Shown: positions 46,565-54,553, numbered from the stretch's first letter. The stretch: DNA of 60,687 bases from Gaiellales bacterium (GCA_012719395.1 JAAYAL010000072.1:1-60687); one strand, 5' to 3'. A program made the numbers and translations. The notes: a model not told the origin generated them from the sequence alone.

Positions 46565-47941
46565 CTAGTCCGCGGCTTCGGCCAAGGCCTCGGACAGCGC
46601 GGGGTGCACGAAGAGGCTGTCCGCGATGTCGCTCACGCGCAGGTTGGCGGTGACAGCCAGTGCGATGACGGATATCAATTCGGCGGCATGCTTCCCCACG
46701 ATCGACCCTCCCAGCACCACGCCGGTAGCCGGATCGCTGATGATCTTGACGAAGCCTCTGGCTTCATTGTCGATCAGCGCTTTGGCCGTGGTGGAAAAAG
46801 GAACCTTGGTCACGCGGATCTTGCGTCCACCGGCGAAGGCATCCGCTTCGGCGAGCCCCACGTCTGCGATCTCCGGGTCCGTGAAGATGGCCGAGGCGGC
46901 TTTGTCGTAGTCGATGCGGCGTTGATCAAGCAGATTCGCCCCCATCACATGATTGGCGACCCGTCTCCCCTGCATGGTGGCCACCGACGACAGCGGCAGC
47001 TTGCCGCTCACGTCCCCCGCCGCGTAGATGTGCGGCACATTCGTCTGGCACTGCGGGGTGATGGGTATGTAGCCGTTCCTGTCGACGGCCACGCCCGCGG
47101 TTTCCAGTCCTAGATCCTCCGTGTTGGGTATGGAGCCGATGGTGAGGACCACATGCGAGCCGTTGACGCGCCTTCCATCGTCGCAGGCGACCGACACGCT
47201 GTCCACCGTTGCCTCGACGGCACTGGCCCGCGCGCCTTTGAGCAGGTTGACTCCCCTGTCCAGGAACTCCTGCTCAAGGACGGCCGCCACTTCGGGATCG
47301 CGGTTGGGAAGCACTTGCTGCCGGCTCACGATCAGGGTGACGGCGGATCCCAGCGAGGAGAACATGTGCACGAATTCCACGCCGGTGACTCCCGATCCAA
47401 CCACGATCACGTGTTCGGGCAATTCGGGCGGCGGATAGCAGTCCCGGGTGGTGAGCACCCGCTTCCCGTCCGGGACGCAGAAGTCCGGTATGCGGGGTCT
47501 GCTCCCAGTGCTGATGAGGATGGCGTCGGCGTCGATGGCCTCTTGGCGGCCCTCACTCTCCACCAGCACCCGGTGGGCGCCATCCAGCCGCGCAGTGCCG
47601 CGGATGAGACGCGCACCCTGACTGCGAAGCAGCCCGCACAGCGACTCTTCCATGCGGAAGCGGATGGCCTCCACCCTGTCTCGCATGGACGACAGGTCCA
47701 TCTCGCTCTGCACCGCCGTCACGCCCATCTCTCCGATGTGCCGTGTATAGGCCACCGCTGCTCCGGACGCGATCATGGCCTTGGAGGGAATGCAGTCCAA
47801 GAGGTGGGCGGCGCCCCCCATGATGTCTCTCTCGATGAGTGTCACACGTGCGCCCAAGCGGGCCGCGCAGGTGGCCGCTTGGTTGCCGGCCGGGCCACCC
47901 CCGATAACCACGAAGGACAGAGGTGCAGAGTGTGTGCGCAT
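46565..47941 (-). CDS. LpdA-type flavoprotein NAD(P)H reductase without redox disulfide
   Basis: A 458-residue member of the pyridine nucleotide-disulfide reductase family. FAD site: SFVVIGGGPAGNQAATCAAR; NAD site: VIVVGSGVTGVEFVHMFSSL; second FAD site: HIYAAGDVSG; dimer domain end: DSLFVHPALSEALAEAAD. The normal active disulfide GGTCxxxGCIPSK is replaced by GGAAHLLDCIPSK, leaving one Cys. Mycobacterium tuberculosis LpdA (Rv3303c) has the same change and acts as a NAD(P)H:quinone reductase, so that activity is likely here. It follows trpS by 2 nt. Confidence 0.9.
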   Translation of the reverse strand: MRTHSAPLSFVVIGGGPAGNQAATCAARLGARVTLIERDIMGGAAHLLDCIPSKAMIASGAAVAYTRHIGEMGVTAVQSEMDLSSMRDRVEAIRFRMEESLCGLLRSQGARLIRGTARLDGAHRVLVESEGRQEAIDADAILISTGSRPRIPDFCVPDGKRVLTTRDCYPPPELPEHVIVVGSGVTGVEFVHMFSSLGSAVTLIVSRQQVLPNRDPEVAAVLEQEFLDRGVNLLKGARASAVEATVDSVSVACDDGRRVNGSHVVLTIGSIPNTEDLGLETAGVAVDRNGYIPITPQCQTNVPHIYAAGDVSGKLPLSSVATMQGRRVANHVMGANLLDQRRIDYDKAASAIFTDPEIADVGLAEADAFAGGRKIRVTKVPFSTTAKALIDNEARGFVKIISDPATGVVLGGSIVGKHAAELISVIALAVTANLRVSDIADSLFVHPALSEALAEAAD

Positions 47942-47943
47942 GC

Positions 47944-48924
47944 TCAGGGCTGCTTGTACGAAATGGGGAGGCCTATCGCCTCCCGCACCAGCTCCATGGT
48001 CTCGTTCGCGAGGAGGCGTGCCCTGCGCGCTCCTTCGCGCAGCACGTCTTCCACATATGCGGTGTCTCTGGCCAGTTCGCGTCTCTTCTCGCGGTACGGT
48101 CCGAAGTAGTCCTCCAGTGCCTCATAGAGGCGCTGCTTGACCTCCCCGTACCCCAAGCCCCCGGCCTTGTAACGCTCCCTCCAGTACTCGATCTCCTCGG
48201 GCGGGAGAAGCAGCTTCAGGTAGAGGAACGGTATGGAGCCTTCCGGGTCCTTGGGCGCCTCAACCGGGGACGAATCGGTCACTATGGACATGATCTTCTT
48301 GCGGAGTGCCTTGGGCTCGAGGAACATCTCAACCTCGTTGCCGTAGCTCTTTGACATCTTGCGTCCGTCTATGCCCGGCACCACCGCGGTCTCTTCCAGA
48401 ATGTACCCATCAGGCAGCGGGAAGATGCCGCCGAACTGGTTGTTGAACTTCGTGGCGATGTCGCGGGTGATCTCAATGTGCTGCTTCTGGTCCATCCCCA
48501 CTGGGACCACGTCCGAGCGGTAGATGAGAATGTCTGCGGCCATGAGCACGGGGTAGGTGAAGAGGCCCACGTTCGGCATGATGCCGTGCGCGACCTTATC
48601 CTTATAGGAATGAGCCCTTTCCAACAGGCCCATGGGTGTCACACAACTGAATACCCAGGCCAGCTCTGTGACTTCCGGCACATCCTGCTGGCAGAACATC
48701 AGAGTGCGGGCGGGATCAAGGCCGAAAGTGAGGTAGTCGAGCGCAACGTCCGTGGTGTAGGCGCGCAGCAGCTTGCCGTCCTGCACCGTGGTGAGGGAAT
48801 GGTACGAAGCCATGAAGTAGAGGCACTCGTTGTCCTCTTGCAGGGCCAAGTGCTGGCGCAGGGCGCCGAAGTAGTTGCCGATGTGGAGGCGCCCAGAGGG
48901 CTGGATGCCGGACAGAACGCGCAT
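47944..48924 (-). CDS. trpS: Tryptophanyl-tRNA synthetase
   Basis: A 326-residue class Ic synthetase. HIGH-type motif: GIQPSGRLHIGNYFGAL; KMSKS motif: GIDGRKMSKSYGNEV. Also present are CQQDVPEVTELAWVFSCV and VLMAADILIYRSDVVPVGMD. Length is normal for the bacterial enzyme. It is divergent from the fumarase genes (57-nt gap) and followed by the LpdA-type gene. Confidence 0.97.
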   Translation of the reverse strand: MRVLSGIQPSGRLHIGNYFGALRQHLALQEDNECLYFMASYHSLTTVQDGKLLRAYTTDVALDYLTFGLDPARTLMFCQQDVPEVTELAWVFSCVTPMGLLERAHSYKDKVAHGIMPNVGLFTYPVLMAADILIYRSDVVPVGMDQKQHIEITRDIATKFNNQFGGIFPLPDGYILEETAVVPGIDGRKMSKSYGNEVEMFLEPKALRKKIMSIVTDSSPVEAPKDPEGSIPFLYLKLLLPPEEIEYWRERYKAGGLGYGEVKQRLYEALEDYFGPYREKRRELARDTAYVEDVLREGARRARLLANETMELVREAIGLPISYKQP

Positions 48925-48981
48925 ATTGCTCTCACAGAAGAAGGTCGTAGAATCGCGATGCCAAGTCTATCATGAGGCGTT

Positions 48982-49827
48982 ATGCGGGAAATCAGTGCAG
49001 AGCGGATCAGTAGCGTCGTCGCCTCTCTGTTTGGGAAGGCGTGCTGCTCCCTGGCCCCGGATGTGGAAGCGGCTCTGCGAGCCGCGCGGGACAAGGAGCG
49101 GTCGGAGACGGGGCGCCAGGTGCTTGACGATCTCATCGCCAACGCAGAAGTGGCTGCGGCCGAGTCCCTGCCGTTGTGCCAGGACACGGGGCTGGCTGTG
49201 GTCTTCGCAGACGTGGGCCAAGAGGTGTGCCTGGTGGGAGGGTCGTGGGAGGAGGCCATCCAGTCGGGCGTGCGCACGGCCTACACGCAACGCCTGCTGC
49301 GGATGTCATGCGTGAGCGACCCGGCGGGCGCCCGCGTCAACACCAAGGACAATACACCGGCTGTGATCCACTATCGTCTTGTCCCCGGCGATCGCGTCCG
49401 TCTCGTGGCGTTGGCCAAAGGCGCCGGGGCCGAGAACAAGAGCGTGCTGGCCATGTTGGAGCCCTCTCGCGGCCGGTCAGGGGTGGTGGCCACGGTGGTG
49501 GAGGCGGTGTCGGCCGGCGGGGCGAGTGCCTGCCCGCCACTGATCGTGGGCGTGGGGATAGGCGGCAACTTCGAGCTCGCTCCTCTTCTGGCCAAGCGCG
49601 CGTTGCTGCGCCCTCTCGGCTCCCACCACCACGAGCCGCGACTGGGCGAATTGGAGGACGAGCTGGAGCAGGCGTGCAACCGTCTGGGAATCGGCCCCAT
49701 GGGGCTGGGCGGCGAAGTGACGGTCCTGGATGTCTTTGTCGAAGAGGCACCGTGCCACATTGCCTCGCTGCCGGTGGCGGTGAATATCCAGTGCCATTCC
49801 CAGCGCCATCGGGAGGTGTGGGTGTGA
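48982..49827 (+). CDS. Class I fumarate hydratase/tartrate dehydratase, alpha subunit
   Basis: A 281-residue iron-sulfur subunit. The three cluster cysteines are in SLPLCQDTGLAVVF, GGASACPPLIVGVGIGGNFE and VNIQCHSQRH. VNTKDNTPAVIHYRLVPGD and GAGAENKSVLAML are substrate-region motifs; MGLGGEVTVLDVFVE is typical. Two-subunit members include fumarase, L(+)-tartrate dehydratase and mesaconase, which sequence reading cannot separate. Oxygen-sensitive class I enzymes fit an anaerobic host. The stop overlaps the beta subunit start by 4 nt. Confidence 0.93.
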   Translation: MREISAERISSVVASLFGKACCSLAPDVEAALRAARDKERSETGRQVLDDLIANAEVAAAESLPLCQDTGLAVVFADVGQEVCLVGGSWEEAIQSGVRTAYTQRLLRMSCVSDPAGARVNTKDNTPAVIHYRLVPGDRVRLVALAKGAGAENKSVLAMLEPSRGRSGVVATVVEAVSAGGASACPPLIVGVGIGGNFELAPLLAKRALLRPLGSHHHEPRLGELEDELEQACNRLGIGPMGLGGEVTVLDVFVEEAPCHIASLPVAVNIQCHSQRHREVWV

Positions 49828-50417
49828 CGTCGGCGGAAGGGGAGTCGGCCCGCAGGCTGCGAATCCCGCTTGACGAGCACACGGTCATGTCGCTGCGGGC
49901 GGGTGACAGGGTGCTTCTCAGCGGGGTGTTGTACGCGGCACGCGACGCCGCACACCGCAAGATGGTGGAGGCGCTGCGTGGAGGCGGGCGGCTGCCGCTG
50001 GACCTGCATGGTCAGGTCATCTACTACGTGGGGCCCACACCTGCTCCCCCCGGCCGTGCCGTGGGTGCCGCCGGTCCCACCACTTCGGGACGTATGGACC
50101 CCTACACGCCGCCGCTGCTGCAGCAGGGGCTGCGGGGGATGGTCGGCAAGGGGCCGCGGGGGCCGCAGGTACAGGAAGCCATGTGCCGAGCGCACGCGGT
50201 CTACTTCGTGGTGACGGGTGGCGCCGGTGCGCTGCTGGCGCGTCATATTGTCGAAGCCACCGTCGTTGCCTATCCGGAATTGGGCACGGAGGCCCTACGC
50301 CGACTGGTTGTGGATGACATGCCGGCATTGGTGGCCGTGGATGCTCACGGTGGGAACCTCTTCGCGAGCGGGCCACAGGCCTTCGCGGCAGGCTCAGGAA
50401 GCGGAGTCGTCGCGTAG
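49824..50417 (+). CDS. Class I fumarate hydratase/tartrate dehydratase, beta subunit
   Basis: About 197 residues, corresponding to the C-terminal domain of single-chain FumA. Motifs: RAGDRVLLSGVLYAARDAAH, GQVIYYVGPTPAPPGRAVGA, AGPTTSGRMDPYTPPLL and MVGKGPRGPQVQEAM, with the Lys-Gly substrate loop; AVYFVVTGGAGALLARHI follows. GTG 49824 has GGGAGGT upstream and is coupled to the alpha subunit. The 3' end overlaps the convergent hemerythrin-like gene by 24 nt. Confidence 0.94.
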   Translation: MTSAEGESARRLRIPLDEHTVMSLRAGDRVLLSGVLYAARDAAHRKMVEALRGGGRLPLDLHGQVIYYVGPTPAPPGRAVGAAGPTTSGRMDPYTPPLLQQGLRGMVGKGPRGPQVQEAMCRAHAVYFVVTGGAGALLARHIVEATVVAYPELGTEALRRLVVDDMPALVAVDAHGGNLFASGPQAFAAGSGSGVVA

Positions 50418-50885
50418 CAGGGGGACTAGGATCTCCCGCTCCACGTAGAGATGACGGCGGCCGTCCGCTTCCAGCTCGCGCAGGGCGGAGAGCAGCGGTG
50501 CGGCGTCCGAGCATCCCCGGGGCAGCCCGGTGTATTCCAGAGTGATCATCCGGAGGTCATGGGTGATCTTCGCGAGTGCAGCCAGGTCCAGACGCACACT
50601 CTCCCCGATGCGCTCGGCGGCGGCAACGGAGCGGTCCGGTCTCAGGGCCTCGGCGAAGAGCACGCTCTCCTGGAGGGTGAGATGGGCGCACAACAGGAGA
50701 CGGTAGCGCTCCAGGAGGCGACCCACCTCGTAGAGCTCTTGGCATGTCTCCCCATCTGCGATGAGCGCGGAGCTGAGCAACTCTCCAGCCCTGTCCAGCG
50801 TGCGCAGGCCGTGACGGTGATATGCCTCCCGTATGTAGTCTATTAGGTCGGCCGGTTTGTCCGGCAGCCCCGAGAAGCCGCCCAC
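50394..50885 (-). CDS. Hemerythrin-like protein, YtfE/RIC-type
   Basis: About 163 residues. It aligns with the di-iron half of ScdA/YtfE: LIDYIREAYHRHG, CAHLTLQESVLF, THDLRMITLEYTG and RRHLYVEREILVPLL. Of the six YtfE ligands, four His and the last Glu are present, but the Glu following the second His (position of E133 in YtfE) is Gln. No ScdA_N domain is attached. RIC proteins repair iron-sulfur clusters or handle nitric oxide. GTG 50885 is used because it follows AAGGT and starts 12 nt after the upstream gene. The ligand call is a hand alignment. Confidence 0.65.
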   Translation of the reverse strand: MGGFSGLPDKPADLIDYIREAYHRHGLRTLDRAGELLSSALIADGETCQELYEVGRLLERYRLLLCAHLTLQESVLFAEALRPDRSVAAAERIGESVRLDLAALAKITHDLRMITLEYTGLPRGCSDAAPLLSALRELEADGRRHLYVEREILVPLLRDDSAS

Positions 50886-50896
50886 GGCGCTGGACC

Positions 50897-51622
50897 TTAC
50901 TCCGTGCTCTCGGCCGCCAGGGGGAGCAGCCAGTTCTCTTCGAGATACATAGCCCGGGAGATGAGGCTCTCCGCTTCCCTCCACATCTCGTACAGGCCGG
51001 CGACGTTGGTGTCGCTTGTGCGGCGCAGCGGGTAGTTGAGGGTGAGGTCGCGCATGTCTCTAAGGGTTAGGGCGATAGCGCCGTGGTCCGCCTTCATGCT
51101 CTTGGCCAGAGAACGAGCGTTCTCCTCCCGTGCATGGTCCGAGCAGAGCGAAGGGAAGATGAGAGTGGTCTCCTGTTCGATATGCCCCTGCACCTGGCGG
51201 CAGAAGCGCTCGAAAACCCGGCCCACGTCGAAGAGTTCGGGGTAGTCCTCTCCGCGCTCCCGCAGCAGCACTGAGAGCCGGGCGCCTATTTGGGGAAGGA
51301 AACGGCGAAGCGCCTCGTGGTAAAGGTCCTCCACCACTTGGATGATCTCCTCTGGGGTACCAGTGGACCACTCCTCCGGCCACGCACGCGGGTTGTTTCG
51401 CATCTGGTAGGTGGCCCGCAGGCTCTGGACCAGACGGCTCACGTCCCGGCCGGATCGTGAAGCCGCTTCGGCCAGCGTGAGCCCGGCGACCAGGTCCGGG
51501 TCGATGCCGTGGTTGCGGAAGATGCTTCGGGCCGCCGCTAGGCGCTCGAGGATGTCGTCGGTTCTGGTATCCGCGTTGATCTCCATGGGGAACCTGTGCC
51601 GCATCGGAGTGCAGTTGTTCAT
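50897..51622 (-). CDS. ScdA/RIC-like protein with degenerate N-terminal domain
   Basis: About 241 residues. An ScdA_N-like domain (DDILERLAAARSIFRNHGID, then LTLAEAASRSGRDVSRLVQ) precedes a hemerythrin-like domain (VVEDLYHEALRRFLP, GHIEQETTLIFPSL, ADHGAIALTLRDM, RAMYLEENWLLPL). The ScdA_N motif GIDFCCGG is GIDPDLVAG, so both cysteines are lost. In the last helix the His that binds iron in YtfE (H204) is Ala. The start is ambiguous among ATG 51622, 51604 and 51586. It is in one transcript with the shorter hemerythrin-like gene, 11 nt upstream of it. Confidence 0.65.
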   Translation of the reverse strand: MNNCTPMRHRFPMEINADTRTDDILERLAAARSIFRNHGIDPDLVAGLTLAEAASRSGRDVSRLVQSLRATYQMRNNPRAWPEEWSTGTPEEIIQVVEDLYHEALRRFLPQIGARLSVLLRERGEDYPELFDVGRVFERFCRQVQGHIEQETTLIFPSLCSDHAREENARSLAKSMKADHGAIALTLRDMRDLTLNYPLRRTSDTNVAGLYEMWREAESLISRAMYLEENWLLPLAAESTE

Positions 51623-51729
51623 ACTACACCGTCCGCTGAGCAAAGCTAAGGCAATGACCTCATAGGGGATACTGATGTACATATCTGTGCTCTACAAATG
51701 GCTTCATGTCAAGCTAGTCGACCCAAAAC

Positions 51730-51745
51730 TACTTCACGTGAAACG
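51730..51745. promoter_or_regulatory. Possible second parS site
   Basis: TACTTCACGTGAAACG matches the parS consensus at 13 of 16 positions, including the central TTCACGTGAAAC. It lies in the intergenic region before the acyl-CoA cluster, about 28 kb from the origin. The left arm is imperfect. Confidence 0.45.
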
Positions 51746-51776
51746 GGATTTATGGCTTTGTGTAGCCCAATACAGC

Positions 51777-51806
51777 TTGACAGCCTTAGGCTGCGATGTC
51801 TATAAT
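51777..51806 (+). promoter_or_regulatory. Consensus sigma-70 promoter for the acyl-CoA/B12 cluster
   Basis: TTGACA (51777-51782) and TATAAT (51801-51806) both match the consensus perfectly, with an 18-nt spacer. The start would be near 51813, about 250 nt before the CoA-transferase ATG. No other promoter in the window is as close to consensus. Confidence 0.85.
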
Positions 51807-52062
51807 GCAGCCCGCTCCAGACCAAGGATTTCTTTCTTATGGAGAAGGCGCGGATCGAGGAAGTGGGCTGCCAGCCCGGTGATTGGACCAGGCGGCAGCA
51901 GGCGACAACAGGCGCTCGGCTCGCAGCCACGCACCGTGGCCGGTGTAGGTGGGGGCCGGCCGGGAGAGCTTCGCGAGGTGCTCTCGTACGCCGGCTTCGT
52001 CCGGGCAGCCTCGGTCTTTTGTGTGTAGTGGGCGTAGTCCCCGATCAAGGAAGAGGCTAGAG
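51807..52062 (+). other. Long leader region of the acyl-CoA/B12 cluster
   Basis: About 250 nt between the promoter and the CoA-transferase. It can form a hairpin GAGAGC (51964-51969) with GCTCTC (51980-51985), embedded in CCGGC/GCCGG arms. An open frame from ATG 51839 to 52060 ends just before the next start, but its Arg/Gly-rich protein looks non-coding. I could not match it to the cobalamin riboswitch B12-box or another known element. AAGGAAGAGG at the end is the ribosome site of the next gene. Confidence 0.4.
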
Positions 52063-53259
52063 ATGGCAAACCCGTTTCGTAACATCACCTTCCTGTCCAT
52101 GGAACAAGCCACCGTACTCCCGTATCTGAGTTGGCGTTTCGCCCAGGAAGGGGCCCGGGTTATACGCTTCGAACATCCCAAGTTCTCGGATCCCAATCGC
52201 AAGATCGGAAAGCCCTACCGCGAGGGCGAGTCCTCGATGTGCAGCTACTTCATGGCGTTCAACTCGGGGAAAGAGGCCATCACCCTCGACTTGGCGCAGC
52301 CCAAGGCCAAGGAGATCCTCAAGGACCTCCTTGTCAAGCTGAACGTCGATGTCTTCGCCGTCAACACCCTGCCCAAGACCATCAGCAAGCTGGGTATCGA
52401 CTACGAAGAGGTCAAGGCCATTAAGCCGGACATCATCTGGGTGAGCCTGAACGGCTTCGGCCCGGATTCGAACGAGGCGGCCTACGATCCGGTCCTCCAG
52501 GCGCGCGGTGGTCTCATGGACCTCACCGGCATCCCGGGTGGCGAGCCGCAGGTGTGCGGTGTCTATATCCCCGACCTGGGCACCAGTAACCACGCCTACG
52601 GCGAGATCATGAAGGCTCTCTACAAGCGTGCGGTGACCGGTGAAGGGAGCCGCATCGACGTGGCCATGATGCAGTCCACGGTGTCTTGGCTGCTGCAGCC
52701 CGTCACCATGTACAAGACGTTTGGCATCACCATGCACCGTCGCGGCAACACCCACGAATTCTTCTCCCCCGTCAACGTGTTTCCCACCTCTGACGGCTGG
52801 GCCTACGTGGCCGTGGGCAACGACCTGCAGTGGGGCCGCCTGGTGACGCTGCCCGGCTTTGAGGGGCTGGCCAAGCCGGAATGGGAGGCCAACAAGGGCC
52901 GCGTGAAGGACATGGCCACCTTGATGCCGGCCATCGCCGAGTGCACCAAGAAGTACAGCACTGCAGACCTGCTCAAGCTGTTCAACGAGAACACCATCGC
53001 CGCCTCCAAGGTCAACGACATCACGGACGTGGTGGAAGATCCCTTTGTGAAACCGCATCTGGTGAAGTCCGTGGAAGACAGCACCGGTTTCGAGATCACC
53101 ATGGCGCCGGCGCCGGTCACCACCGAGTGGCTCAAGGAAAACGACATGAAGATGTCCTTCCCGCCGCGGCTGGGCCAGGACAACGAGAAGATCGTCGTGG
53201 GCGAGCTTGGCTGGAGCAAGGAACAGTACGAGGCCGCCAAGGCCGAGGGGGCCATCTAG
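52063..53259 (+). CDS. Class III CoA-transferase (CaiB/BaiF family)
   Basis: A 398-residue protein that moves CoA between acyl groups through an Asp-bound intermediate. Motifs: MEQATVLPYLSWRFAQEGAR, VIRFEHPKFSDPNRK, SLNGFGPDSNEAAYDPVLQA and GGLMDLTGIPGG, then the catalytic Asp in VYIPDLGTSNHAYGEIMKAL, and GEGSRIDVAMMQSTVSWLLQ. Length is normal (380-430). ATG 52063 follows GGAAGAGG. It is first in the cluster and probably activates the starting acid with CoA from succinyl-CoA or an acyl-CoA product; the acid is unknown. Confidence 0.92.
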   Translation: MANPFRNITFLSMEQATVLPYLSWRFAQEGARVIRFEHPKFSDPNRKIGKPYREGESSMCSYFMAFNSGKEAITLDLAQPKAKEILKDLLVKLNVDVFAVNTLPKTISKLGIDYEEVKAIKPDIIWVSLNGFGPDSNEAAYDPVLQARGGLMDLTGIPGGEPQVCGVYIPDLGTSNHAYGEIMKALYKRAVTGEGSRIDVAMMQSTVSWLLQPVTMYKTFGITMHRRGNTHEFFSPVNVFPTSDGWAYVAVGNDLQWGRLVTLPGFEGLAKPEWEANKGRVKDMATLMPAIAECTKKYSTADLLKLFNENTIAASKVNDITDVVEDPFVKPHLVKSVEDSTGFEITMAPAPVTTEWLKENDMKMSFPPRLGQDNEKIVVGELGWSKEQYEAAKAEGAI

Positions 53260-53303
53260 CAGCGGGGACGATTCTCAGTTTGCAAGGCTAAAGGGAGGGA
53301 TAC

Positions 53304-54485
53304 GTGGAATTCCAGCTCACTGAAGAACAAGAGTTTTTCCGGCAGACCGTGGCCGACGCCGTGGATCGCATCATCATGCCCAAGGTGGAAGACATCGACG
53401 AGCATCCCGACGATTTCCCTTGGGACGTGTGGAATGAGTTCACTTCTCTCGGTTACCTGGGGCTGCGCTATCCCGAGGACGTGGGCGGCATGGACGTGGA
53501 CACCGTCACCGCTCAGCTCTTCTACCAGGAGTTGGCACGGGCCTCCTGCGGCTTCGCCATGGCCGTGACCATGAACATGCTGATGGGCACGTACTTCCTG
53601 CACCGCTTCGGTAACGAAGACATCATCAACCGTCTCATGATCCCGGCTATCCAGGGCAAGAAGATCGGGGTCATCTGCTTCACGGAGGACCAATCCGGGA
53701 CTGACGTGGGCGCCACCCGCACCTCTGCCACCAAGGTGGACGGTGGCTGGGTCATCAACGGCACCAAGAACTGGATCACCAACGGCCCCATCTGCGACTT
53801 CTGCACCGTCATCTGCCAGACCGACCCGTCCAAAGGGGCAAGGGGGCTGGACTTCTTCCTGATCGAGAAGGGGTTCGAGGGCTTCTCGCACGGGCAGATC
53901 CTGCACAAGCTGGGAGCCCAGGGTCCCATCACCGGCGAGCTCATCTTCGACAACGTCTTTGTGCCCGAGGACCATTTCCTGGGCGACGAGGTGGGGCGCG
54001 GCGCGCAGCACCTCACCGACATCCTCAATGAGGTGCGCTGCATGACGGCCTCCCAGGCCATCGGCATTACGGTCACGGCTCTCAAGGACGCCTTGGAGTA
54101 CGCACGGGCGCGCAAGGCCTTCGGGCGGACCATCGGCGAGTACCAGCTCATCCGGGAGAAGTTCGCCCGCATCGCCGCCCACCTGGAGGCGGCCAAGCTC
54201 ATGGTCTTCCGCACGGCGTGGATGATCGACGAGGAGAAGGCCGGCCGCGGTCCCAACCCCCGCGAAGAGGCCTTCCTCACCAAGTGGTTCGCGTGCGAGA
54301 TGTGTATGACCGCCGTCGACGAAGTCATGCGCATCTACGGTGGCAACGGATTTGCCCGCGAGTACGGGCCGCAGCGTTACTTCCGTGATGCCCGCTTCCT
54401 CCTCTACGGAGGCGGGACGCAGGAGATCATCCGTGACTTCATCGGTGGCCAGATGGTCAAGGGGAAGTGGCAGCCCCGGCTCTAG
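53304..54485 (+). CDS. Acyl-CoA dehydrogenase family protein, canonical Glu absent
   Basis: A 393-residue flavoprotein with the full ACAD fold: N-terminal helices (FQLTEEQEFFRQTVADAVDR), FAD/substrate strands (GVICFTEDQSGTDVGATRTS, NGTKNWITNGPICDFCTV) and the C-terminal bundle (ARKAFGRTIGEYQLIREKFA, RIYGGNGFAREYGPQRYFRD). The usual catalytic Glu is missing at both known positions: the MCAD-type site reads YGGGTQE (Gly370 where Glu is expected) and the IVD/LCAD-type site before the conserved Arg245 is Val244, with Glu243 one residue earlier. The start is GTG after AGGGAGGG. etfB and etfA follow, so it probably passes electrons to ETF. The substrate is unknown. Confidence 0.92.
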   Translation: MEFQLTEEQEFFRQTVADAVDRIIMPKVEDIDEHPDDFPWDVWNEFTSLGYLGLRYPEDVGGMDVDTVTAQLFYQELARASCGFAMAVTMNMLMGTYFLHRFGNEDIINRLMIPAIQGKKIGVICFTEDQSGTDVGATRTSATKVDGGWVINGTKNWITNGPICDFCTVICQTDPSKGARGLDFFLIEKGFEGFSHGQILHKLGAQGPITGELIFDNVFVPEDHFLGDEVGRGAQHLTDILNEVRCMTASQAIGITVTALKDALEYARARKAFGRTIGEYQLIREKFARIAAHLEAAKLMVFRTAWMIDEEKAGRGPNPREEAFLTKWFACEMCMTAVDEVMRIYGGNGFAREYGPQRYFRDARFLLYGGGTQEIIRDFIGGQMVKGKWQPRL

Positions 54486-54508
54486 CGGTCGGCGTGGGAG
54501 AGGAACGA

Positions 54509-54536
54509 GGCGCGAGGGCCGGCGGGCCCTCGCGCC
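54509..54536 (+). other. Strong intercistronic hairpin between acd and etfB
   Basis: GGCGCGAGGGCC (54509-54520) pairs perfectly with GGCCCTCGCGCC (54525-54536) around a 4-nt loop. No U-tract follows, so it is more likely an mRNA stability or processing element than an intrinsic terminator. Confidence 0.75.
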
Positions 54537-54553
54537 CACAACGGAGGTAAGCC

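Noticed and set aside
51674-51712. Promoter or operator for the RIC-like genes (reverse TTGACA at 51712-51707 and palindrome ATGTACAT)
   Set aside because: No acceptable -10 at 16-18 nt from the TTGACA, and the short palindrome is too weak to assign.
51839-52060. Small open frame in the leader of the acyl-CoA cluster
   Set aside because: The predicted protein is Arg/Gly-rich without hydrophobic pattern, has no clear ribosome site, and overlaps the hairpin; I treat it as leader RNA.
51807-52062. Cobalamin riboswitch in the leader
   Set aside because: Expected because a B12 enzyme lies downstream, but I found no convincing B12-box or standard riboswitch core by eye.
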